This document shows, in pieces, positions 12,900 to 21,200 of a stretch of 64,000 nt of DNA. The stretch covers positions 8,184,854-8,248,853 of the forward strand of contig CP093830.1 in NCBI GenBank assembly GCA_033063855.1, in the 5' to 3' direction. The notes below the pieces were generated by a model. It made no database searches. It was not told where the DNA came from and was given only the letters and a program-made list of their open reading frames with translations. Source of the DNA: Smittia aterrima (lineage: Eukaryota > Arthropoda > Insecta > Diptera > Chironomidae). Position 1 is the stretch's first letter, and each line of letters opens with the position of its first letter. A program made the translations under genes and the position numbers.

Positions 12900-13090
12900 A
12901 ATTGCAGAATTTTTAGGGATTTTTTTGTAGAAAAAATCTTATTGTGGTTACTTTGTCTGTTCGTCCGTCCGTCAGCTCACGGGCAGTTGGACGGACAAAA
13001 AGTAATGGCAAAGTTATTTGCATATATAATTTAATATATATATAATATAATATATATAATATATAAATTTACAATATAATAATATTGTAA
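12900..13090. repeat. hairpin-ended repeat with GTCC-rich microsatellite
   Basis: Starts with TTAGGG and a perfect A/T hairpin with a GTA loop at 12919-12937, then TATTGTGGTTACTTTGTCTG-like sequence and GTCCGTCC/GGACGGAC repeats, then a TATATAAT tract. The same order (TTAGGG, hairpin, TATTATGGTCGCTTTGTCCG) opens the element at 15391, so this is probably a relative or a truncated copy. No right end was found. Confidence 0.5.
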
Positions 13091-13345
13091 GCCCGCTGTT
13101 TCGGAGGCCAAATCGAGGAGTCAAATAAAAAGAAGAAGCATTGGTGTACGCAGTGCGGTCAAGGATTTACCCGCAAATTCGCTCTTAACGTGCACATCAG
13201 GACCATCCACAAAATGTGACTTCGCTTTCATTTGCAAACGGTGGTTTATTGTTCACGTCGGTAAATTCTCTCCGAGCCTACTTTTTCCGAGAGGAAATTG
13301 TTAAGGACATGAGCGAGCTAATGAGGACTTTAAAAAGCAGGTCGG
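13091..13345 (+). pseudogene. broken mirror copy of the C2H2 zinc-finger gene
   Basis: In frame with the minus-strand gene at 13836-14441, this plus-strand arm reads RCFGGQIEESNKKKKH, then a C2H2 finger (CTQCGQGFTRKF...H...H), then stops at a TGA after TIHKM, where the intact copy continues with KNRDRRF. A few bases are missing at that point. The remaining sequence still matches to the FFREEIVKDMSELM-equivalent and beyond. It is a partial, frameshifted duplicate. Confidence 0.75.
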
Positions 13346-14081
13346 GGAGTGATAAGTGATTAGATATGTTCCATTACAACTATCCATAAATATCACAACT
13401 ATTCGCATATAAATAGAAGTGTAATATAATATTTTATATTATATATATTATATTACATTACATTATATATATTATATTGTTTATATTATATAATATAATA
13501 TAATATAAACAATATTATATATATTATATTACATTATATTATATATATTATATTATTTATATTATATTATATAATATAATATAAACAATATCATATATTT
13601 GATGTAATGTAATATAATATATATAATATAAAATACTATATTACACTTCTATTTACATATATTAGAAAGTGGCGAATAGTTGGGATATTTATCATAAATA
13701 AATCATGGATAGTTGTAATGGCACATATGAAAATTTAATACCGAAAAGCGAAAAACGAAAAAATCCTTGTACCAGGTCGCCTGTGATCGGTCTTCTGAAT
13801 TTTTCTAATCACCTCCCACTCCCCGATCTGCTTTTTCAAGTCCTCATTAGCTCGCTCATGTCCTTCACAATTTCCTCTCGGAAAAAGTAGGCTCGGAGAG
13901 AATTTTCCGACGTGAACAATAAACCACACCGTTTGCAAATGAAGCGACGGTCACGGTTTTTGTGGATGGTCCTGATGTGCACGTTAAGAGCGAATTTGCG
14001 GGTAAATCCCCGACCGCACTGCGTACACCAATGCTTCTTCTTTTTATTTGACTCCTCGATTTGGCCTCCGAAACAGCGGGC
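13091..14081. repeat. large inverted repeat centred on AT palindrome
   Basis: The left arm (about 13091-13500) reads as the reverse complement of the right arm (about 13540-14081). Matching landmarks are GCCCGCTGTTTCGGAGG at 13091 against its complement ending at 14081, the CATTGGTGTACGCAGTGCGG segments, and the TTACACTTCTAT boundary of the central AT tract. The left arm lacks about 90 nt present at 13730-13820 of the right arm. The centre (about 13400-13640) is TATATTATAT-type sequence that can itself fold. Both arms carry copies of the same zinc-finger coding segment. Confidence 0.8.
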
Positions 14082-14441
14082 TTCATGTAACTTGAGTTCG
14101 TTTTTGGACCAAGCGATCCAGCCGCAGCCGTTTGAGCAGCTCAGAGACTCTCCGACGATGAGTTTGTTATGCCTCATCATGTGACGGCAAAGATAGGCCC
14201 GTCGATACGTCTCATAACCACAATAGTCACAGATAAATATGTGGCCGCATTTGCTTTGGATTTCATAGACCGTTTTGGATTTCTGTTCCGAGAGCTTGAC
14301 TCGGCGAGGAGCAAGAAAAGGAAGGGCTTGAGCTGAGGGGTCCCAGGAACGTAAGAAGGAAAGCTTTGGGAGGATCAAGGGTATCAAATCTAAAGAGCGA
14401 TCTCCAACCCATGGCCCATGCTCCGGCTCCACCGAGGTCAT
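13836..14441 (-). CDS. small C2H2 zinc-finger protein, possibly partial
   Basis: One open frame of 201 codons. A clear C2H2 finger is FICDYCGY...H...H (about residues 69-91). A second atypical unit has two Cys, then His and Cys (CSNGC...LHEARC), and a good finger CTQCGRGF...H...H follows. The last unit starts CKRCGLLF but the expected His positions read LRAYFF, so the third classical finger is broken, and the protein ends MSELMRT. A stop (TGA) lies four codons above the chosen ATG, so either this ATG is the start or a 5' exon is spliced in nearby. Nucleic-acid binding is the family role; no target is indicated. Its position inside a repeat-rich inverted duplication suggests a domesticated or transposon-borne sequence, or a dying duplicate. 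Confidence 0.55.
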   Translation of the reverse strand: MTSVEPEHGPWVGDRSLDLIPLILPKLSFLRSWDPSAQALPFLAPRRVKLSEQKSKTVYEIQSKCGHIFICDYCGYETYRRAYLCRHMMRHNKLIVGESLSCSNGCGWIAWSKNELKLHEARCFGGQIEESNKKKKHWCTQCGRGFTRKFALNVHIRTIHKNRDRRFICKRCGLLFTSENSLRAYFFREEIVKDMSELMRT

Positions 14442-14559
14442 GAGTGGATGTCAAAAGAGACATCACCATGGGCAGCCCACTAGAGGCCTGGGAGTGCTAC
14501 CCAAGAAGAAGAACCAAATTGCTCACCGAAATTCCTTGCCTTCCTGTCCAATCTTTTGT

Positions 14560-14635
14560 TCCAGTAGCTTCCGTCTCAGTAGCGTCCTTCTCAGTAGATT
14601 CCTATTCAGTAGCGTCCTTCTCAGTAACCTTTGCG
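14560..14635 (+). repeat. 15-bp minisatellite, about five units
   Basis: Units of TCAGTAGCGTCCTTC type with point changes. The period is a multiple of three, so one plus-strand frame reads as repeated SVASF. I do not treat that as coding, because the frame lacks splice or family support. Confidence 0.6.
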
Positions 14636-14699
14636 TACAGTAAGCTAGATCGCTTGAAATTTTAAACGCTTCCGGGTTGAGCTAGACACACTGATAACT

Positions 14700-15106
14700 T
14701 AGAATGCTTGTGAAGTATAAATTTTTTTCCATACATTCGTTCCTTCCTCTAAGCATGCAACAAAAATCTCCCCGTGAAATCGGTCGTCCTCGCAAATCTC
14801 CATCGTCTAAGGCACAACATAACCAAACTCGCAACAACAGCAACTAAATCAGCCTCGTTCAATAACACAATCATCACAATCGATCCAGCTATCGGGTTGG
14901 CTAGAAACGGACGAGCTTTTATGGCAACGACAAGATCAACGGTGACTGCTATGGTTGAACTACGTATATAAAAGCAGATTGGAGATTGAATCAAAAAACG
15001 TTTTAGTTTACTTTAAAGTTTATTCATTGTAAACGATTTCAGGTGGAAAATAAATGTTCGTTTTAAATTTGTTTTGTACTTTGTGTCTTAAATTTAAACA
15101 GTCCAT
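14700..15106 (+). other. TATA-to-polyA segment, possible LTR or promoter relic
   Basis: TATATAAAAGC at about 14965 is followed by a GATTGAATC stretch, AATAAATG at about 15048 and a TTTTGTACTTTGTGT stretch. A core promoter this close to a polyadenylation signal is typical of an LTR, but I could not find a matching second LTR, a TG...CA boundary or a target duplication. Function unresolved. Confidence 0.25.
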
Positions 15107-15366
15107 TACACGGGCATATTGCACCGTGTGATCTTAATTGTGAAGCTTCTGCAGACGGGGATCGGATCTTCTTCAACGTAGTTTGAAATTTCTTCGTCAA
15201 AGCCAAACAATGGGATTTCAAGTGCCGGTTCATAGTCGATGAACAACGCGCCGTCGATTATGAAGTCCAGGAGATCGGGCTCAACGTAGCACCTATCAGA
15301 GTCTCCGCTTGTCTAGGCTGTCCAGCTCCAGACGACGTCAGGGGAGGATTTGTCCTCCCGAGCGAA
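15107..15366 (-). pseudogene. coding-like fragment with internal stop
   Basis: The minus strand reads an acidic, coding-like frame (for example CYVEPDLLDFIID, then FGFDEEISNYVEE, then CRSFTIKITRCNMPV) ending at a TAA near 15107. Upstream in the same frame an amber codon interrupts (VVWSWTA, stop, TSGDSDRC). Base composition is richer in G and C than the surroundings. I recognise no family. It may be the 3' end of a transposon protein. Confidence 0.35.
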
Positions 15367-15390
15367 ATCTCAAAGGAGAACAATTTTTTA

Positions 15391-16516
15391 GGGTTTTTCA
15401 TCCGAAGGATGGAACACCCTATTATGGTCGCTTTGTCCGTGGTCCGTGGTCCGATGTCCGTGGTCCGTTATTCAAATAACTCGCGAACGCAATGAGCTAG
15501 CGAATTCATTTCTTCACCAGTCGATAGAGAATTTTAATTGGGGAAACAACTTTTGTGGATTTTCGGCTAGCTCATCAGGATCAGGCCCACGGGCCCAAAA
15601 CCTGGAATCTCCATACAAAAAGTCGATTTTTGCTTGTGATTCGATTTTCTCGAGAACGAAAGCAGCTAGCTACTTCTGGTTTTTGCTATTTAGTTCTATT
15701 TATGAATGAGACGAAAACCTCCTTAGATGGACTTGATAGCTCAAGTGGTTCGGGCCCACGGGGCTGAAGTCTGGTGAGCTCCATACAAATTTTTCAAACT
15801 TTTTCGATTTATTCAGCTTTCTTAACATTTCCGCTGACGCTTCTTCACAAGAAATGTTGAACGTGCTCAAACGAATGATTGGATCCCAGAGCTGACCAGA
15901 TATGAGTCCACCTTCGACCAGCGCCAAGTGAAACTTCTTTCTCTTTGGAGTTAGAGCATTGCGTTCTTTACATGAAATGATCAGCTGGTCACGACTAAGC
16001 GATAAATCCCAGAAAATCAAAGCTCCACACATTGGATCCACCTCTGGTGAGCTCAGAGTGGAACTTCGTTCCCTTTGGAGTTAGAGCATTGCGTTCTTTA
16101 CATGAAATGATCAGCTGGTCACGACTAAGCGATAAATCCCAGAAAATCAAAGCTCCACACATTGGATCCACCTCTGGTGAGCTCAGAGTGGAACTTCGTT
16201 CCCTTTGGAGTTAGAGCATTGCGTTCTTTACATGGAATGATCAGCTGGTCACGACTAAGCGATAAATCCCAGAAAATCAAAGCTCCACACATTGGATCCA
16301 CCTCTGGTGAGCTCAGAGTGGAACTTCGTTCCCTTTGGAGTTAGAGCATTGCGTTCTTTACATGAAATGATCAGCTGGTCACGACTAAGCGATAAATCCC
16401 AGAAAATCAAAGCTCCACCCATTGGATCCACCTCTGGTGAGCTCAAAGTGAAACTTCGGTAAACAAACCAAGTAAAATGTCCCCTGTAACCAGTTCATCC
16501 AGAGGATGAAAAACCC
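15391..16516. mobile_element. non-autonomous TA-flanked inverted-repeat element
   Basis: The ends are inverted: the left end starts GGGTTTTTCATCC and the right end finishes GGATGAAAAACCC, each bordered by TA (15389-15390 and 16517-16518), as for a TA target duplication. Each end also carries a small hairpin (CATCC-GAA-GGATG on the left, CATCC-AGA-GGATG on the right). The inside holds GTCCGTGGTCCG repeats and a tandem array, and no transposase. A Tc1/mariner-type or similar source is possible, but the family is not identified. Confidence 0.65.
15900..16450. repeat. 130-bp tandem repeat array
   Basis: The ATTGGATCCACCTCTGG word recurs at 16031, 16161, 16291 and 16421, an exact 130-bp spacing. 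A more diverged unit lies before the first (about 15900-16030). The three inner units are almost identical. The period is not a multiple of three, so open frames inside are artefacts. The array lies entirely within the TA-flanked element. Confidence 0.93.
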
Positions 16517-16563
16517 TACAGTAAGTTCGGTACGAACTGCTACTGCCACTTGTTATTTTCACA

Positions 16564-16906
16564 TTAAAACGAAAATGTATAGAAATCAGAAAATTTGTTA
16601 TATTTTTCGTTGTTGAGCACTTTTAGATGAATGTCTTTGTTGGTTTTGTGAAGAGTATAAAATTCCTTACAAGTCACTCGCGAATTGTATCTAATGTCGA
16701 TCATTGCTTCAAGCGTTGATAATGTCATTTGTCCTTTTTCTGACGTCCAAATATTATTAATTGAAAATAGTCTCTCAACTTCAGTAGAAGTTCCAGGCAA
16801 AGAGAAATACTGTACAGAACCCAGAGCTTTCGTCATTTGTGTCGCTTCTAAGGAACGGAAATTCTTCTCTCAATTTGGCGTTAAATTTCACTTTGTGCTT
16901 TGGCAT
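16564..16906 (-). pseudogene. internally deleted hAT transposase relic
   Basis: The C-terminal part (16836..16564) reads YFSLPGTSTEVERLFSINN, then WTSEKGQM, LSTLEAMIDIRYN and EFY, matching the hAT C-terminal dimerisation region. Directly upstream on the same strand, from 16906, a second frame reads MPKHKVKFNAKLREEFPFL, which resembles the N-terminus of hAT proteins. The two parts are in different frames and meet near 16835, so the zinc finger and the catalytic core are absent. The pattern is that of an internally deleted non-autonomous hAT copy. I could not define its terminal repeats. An AGTTCG-GTA-CGAACT hairpin at about 16524-16538 may mark one end. Confidence 0.72.
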
Positions 16907-17039
16907 TTTCAAAAAATTTCAATTTGACAAAGATTGAGAAAAATAAACAATATCTAAGTGACTGGGAATTTCAATAAAGTTTTTATTTGTCCGCTCGAAT
17001 TTGAATTTTTTTTGTGGGGTTAAAATTTTGATTAATAGA

Positions 17040-17215
17040 CGATATTTTTAAGGATTTTTTCGTAGAAAAAACGGACTGTCTGTCTATCTGTCTATCTGTC
17101 CGTCTGTCTGACTGTCAGCAAAAACCATAAGTTGACGGACAGACAGACAGACAGACAAGAACTTATGGCTCACAGACGAACGGACAGACAGACAGATAAT
17201 ATATAATATAATATA
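17040..17215. repeat. hairpin end plus CTGT/GACA microsatellite
   Basis: A TTTTTTC-GTA-GAAAAAA hairpin at 17054-17072 leads into CTGTCTGTCTATCTGTC-type repeats and then their inverted counterpart GACAGACAGACAGACAG. The whole segment can fold on itself around an ACCATAAGTTGACGG centre. It resembles the opening of the repeats at 12900 and 15391. Confidence 0.6.
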
Positions 17216-17334
17216 ATAATAAGAATTGGCTTGATCTGAAATTCTGTCCTTCTTTCTGTCCTTCTGTCTGTGGCGTGACGCTCGACTTTAGCGCAACTGG
17301 CGGCGAAAAAATGAACTTAGCGTCGCTGTGCATG

Positions 17335-17505
17335 AACCCAAAACTTCGGAAAACTCGGGAAAAGTCGGGAAAACTTCGGAAAATTTAGGGAAAACTTCGG
17401 AAAAACTTCGAGAAAACTCGGGAAAAGTCGGGAAAACTTCGGAAATCTCGGAAAAATTTCGGGAAAACTCTGGAAAATTTCTGAAAAAGTCGGGAAAACT
17501 CGAAG
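17335..17505 (+). repeat. AAAACTTCGGG-type minisatellite
   Basis: Degenerate short units of AAAACTCGGGAAAAGTCGGG and AAAACTTCGG run for about 170 bp. They are followed by a GC hairpin (GGGCGGC-AAA-GCCGCCC, about 17519-17535) and a short TATAATATAATAT tract. The open frame across it (SGKVGKTSEN repeats) simply reflects the repeat. Confidence 0.75.
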
Positions 17506-17708
17506 AGATTCGTCTCGACGGGCGGCAAAGCCGCCCAGGGTAAACTAGTATAATATAATATACAATATAATACCGGATAGTTGGGATAGTTGTAATAGAA
17601 CATATGAAAATTTAATACCGAAAAGCGAAAAACGAAAAAATCCTTGTACCAGGTCTTCTAAATTTTTTTTCTGTTGGTGGAATTTTTTATTTCATATAGG
17701 TCACTTAA

Positions 17709-18067
17709 TAGGTTGTTGAAGTTCGAGACGATTATGACAAAAGAAGCTGAATGAATGCGATCTTTATCGATCGGCTCCGGAGACTCATAAACGAAAATTT
17801 GATTAAACCGATTTTGTCGCGAGATTTCTTCCACGATGTCGAAAAATAATTCTTTTGTTGTTGAGCTGTTAGGAGCAACGTCCATTCGAATCAACACAAC
17901 ATCGTGATTTCTGGTAGAATCTTTTTCGATTGCTTGTTCAATCAGCGAACTTATGTATCGAGAAAGTTCCAGATCTTTTGGTTCCGCAATTTCAATTTTG
18001 CAATTAATTTGAGCTATCATTGATTGCCTATGAAGCAACAAAATATCAAAACTTTAACTGAAATCAT
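17709..18067 (-). pseudogene. ionotropic receptor exon-1 pseudogene
   Basis: Matches exon 1 of receptor copy 4, from MISVKV at 18067 down to the lost-donor site (CTA|TTAAGTG) at 17709, and continues into intron-like sequence before similarity ends near 17680. A 14-bp insertion in the signal-peptide region (CATAGGCAATCAAT) shifts frame and gives an early stop. No second exon follows. Instead the sequence joins at about 17660 to a copy of the flank found at 13670-13780. Upstream, the initiator and promoter block of the receptor array are retained (18100-18215). Confidence 0.85.
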
Positions 18068-18240
18068 CGCAAACTTTAAACTTTTTGGTTAGAACTTTTA
18101 AGCAGAACTGAGCCTTCAATCGATTGAAATGAATTTTCTAATAATTTCAACAGCTGCAGTCAGAAGAGGCAATTATAGAATTATCTTGATCCTTTGACTT
18201 CCACAATTATTTCCATTGATTCGTGAACTTGCAGAACTTT

Positions 18241-21200
18241 TCTAATCACCTTGAAAACATGAAAAAATTTATTCCAATTATCGCAGTCATTAAATGAAAA
18301 TAATAATATTTCTTTCTAGCGAATTATCTTTCAGTTTAAAAAGCCGTAATGACTGCCATCATCAAGCACAAGAGGGAACGAAAATACTTTATTGAAACAA
18401 TTTTCTCTTCTTTTTCTACAGCGACATTAAAATCCATTTATCATATCGTCTGTGATCTGGGAAATATGCTTGTTCTTGAACACATTTCTCCGCCACGAAT
18501 CTGTTTGCAAACCAAATTGAGAAAATATGGCACAGGTTTGCTTTTTCGTTTTAAATTTGTTGCGGAGAGATTTTATTTTATTTTCGACAACGGATGACAA
18601 CGAGAGCAGATGAAAATAAAAAAGTTTTATTAGACGACATCGTCTCAACTAGGGAGATGTAATTCCAAACAGGTTCCGATGGTTTCAATTTTCACCTTGG
18701 GGAATTCATCGTTCGAAGAAAAGAAAAATCACTTCTGGAAACATCTGAAACCTCAACGATAACTTGAGAAGGAATTTTCCTTTCCGTTCGGGTTTATTAA
18801 AAATGATAAATGGTTGAAATATTGAGATCTCCTCTTGGGCTTGATGTCACTGGCTCATCTCGTCCTGAAACATAATGATAATTGATAATTTAGAAAAATT
18901 CTTCATAAAGATCCGGGAGAGTGGATTTGTTAAGAAATTATTCAGGTGACATCACCACGCTCATCCCCAAAACCTTTCAAAAACTTTTCATGAAAAGAAT
19001 TTCCCTCTCATCATCAAGAATAGGAAGAAATTTATTTAGTGTCGTTAGGTGCTCGCAATCTCGCTAAGATGGAAATTCATTATCCATTGGTGTTGAGAAA
19101 AAATTCTTTCCCTCACTTTCCACTTGATATGAAGCAATGAAAACATGAATCAAGGGAAAACCACCTTTTGTATAAAATTAAAATAAATTTTCCTTTCTCC
19201 TCGACGACGACGACGAATAAATTTTTCCCAAGCTGCAATTGTTATTTTATAGGTGTCATGAGCACAACGGCATGAGATGAAATAAAGATATTCCGAGCCA
19301 AAAAGAGAAAAATTTAGTTTTAACTTTCAAATGTAATTATTTTTATTCCAACATTTTTGCCTTCTTGAATCCGAAATTCAATTTGGATCAGATCTCGACT
19401 CGGATTCATGTAATTTCATTATAACACAGAAGCTGAGACGTCTGGTCACCCAAGGAGAATGTCAAAATACCTCCAACGGTGGAAAGATACGAAACGAAAG
19501 TAAATGAGAAATAAATTTCATTTGTTTCAACAAAACTGCAATAAAAAGAATTTGCATTTTGTGTTTGTCAAGCGAGCGAGCGAAGTAATCGCGGAGGGAA
19601 TTCAGAAGCATTAAAATCCGTAGTCGACCCAGTGATTCAATGCCTCGTTTGTTCTTGTCACTGAACTTCTCACGACTTAATGCTTTTGTGAAGCTTTGAT
19701 GTCAGTCTCGGGAAGTCTCAGCAAGTGAAGCTTGAACAAGAATTTGTCAAGAAATTCTTGGAGACTCGTCAAGCATTCACAACTTGCTGGGCTTGCGGAA
19801 AATATTCCGACGACGGCTGATGACATTGAATCCTCTTCGGGGGAGTAATACACTCAGAGACACACAATTAAATTTTTGTTTTGTTTCTCGTTTTGTCTCT
19901 TCCCTGAACTTTGTTTTATTTTTATAAATGGGACTTTTTCTCTTTCCGAATATTTTTGGCAATCAACATAATGTGAAAGGAAAAGCGGAGGAAACAAAGG
20001 TGATATTTTAATTTAATTTCATTTTCATTTCCATTTCCCATTTGGCAATCTGTGTACAGAGGGAAATTGGTGGCGTTAGATTTCTTTTGAGATAGAAATT
20101 TAAAATTTGAATTTATTGCCAGAAAATCAATTCAACTACTGAGCTTCAGTAAATGAGATGACAGTTGAGTTGTGGGAACTGAGAACTTGTGCAGTTGATC
20201 TGGTTTATTCATTTTTAATGAATCGAGAGATGAGATCTTTTTAAAATATTTCCTCAAATCTTAATTCAAGTCATCGCCTTAAAATCAATAAACGAATCTG
20301 TAATAAACTATTTTATTGTCTTTCGTCCGAGATTCTGGCACGAAGGGAGTGAAATAAATTACGAATTGTCAGCAGAAAAAAAGATTTTCTCACCATTTGT
20401 TGTAAGAGTGAAAGAAATTTAAATAAATCCAAATTTAGTCAAACGAACGCAATGTTTTTGTGTCATAAAATATCGAGCAAAGTGTTCCATTTGCTGACAG
20501 GGAGGATTCAGTTTAAATGGAAGGTGTTTTCATCCTTTGCTTCCATTGTGGGCAACAAAGGGCAACAATAAATATTGCGGAGCTTGAAACTTCCCATTGT
20601 CGCTTTTTATTGAATCGACAGACCAACAATGTTGAAGGGGTTTGCTTCTACAGAATGGATTGAGTTGAAGGCTCTTTATATTCATTGTTGCTCTCGACGC
20701 TAAAGAGGTAAGTTTAAAAGATGCTTGCGATGGTGAAAACGAAGCAGATTCGCCTTCAAATTTATTGTAGAATATTGTAAATTGTTTTATTTTGTGCTTT
20801 CTGCTGCGATCAGCAACATCTCTCAACCCCGAAGCATATAAAATCTTCTCTGAAGTCTCAGAATGGATTTTTTTATTCGACTCTTTACTCATTGCAGATT
20901 GGACAAACTTTTATTGTGCGAAAGGATTTAATTTGCATAATGCTCAATGTTTAGGTGAAAATTTCTTTTCCTTTCGATTCAATGTGATGACTGTATCATC
21001 TCTCTCTCTCACACTTTCTTGCTATCCGTATGTGCATTGCAATGGCTATTGGAAAATGCAAAACATTTATTCTCTGCCAACAATATCGCAAAAAGGAAGA
21101 AAAGCGAGAACCGAAGCATTATTGTGGAAAATTCTTGAGCGAAAACATTTTGATCTCATAAAACAAGAATTTTCATGATCGTAAAACATTTTTCTCTGCT

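Noticed and set aside
13400..13640. Replication origin or centromeric AT block
   Set aside because: The AT tract is explained as the centre of the inverted repeat; nothing else supports an origin.
14755..14847. 30-codon frame with GRPRKSPSS (AT-hook-like)
   Set aside because: Too short, no splice partner and unclear context.
16032..16446. Repeated 60-codon open frames
   Set aside because: They are copies of the 130-bp tandem unit. The period is not a multiple of three and there is no family match.
17328..17543. 71-codon frame rich in SGK/SEN
   Set aside because: Direct translation of the minisatellite.
20530..21178. Overlapping frames of 120 and 128 codons on opposite strands
   Set aside because: No domain, splice site or codon signal; compatible with chance in AT-rich DNA.
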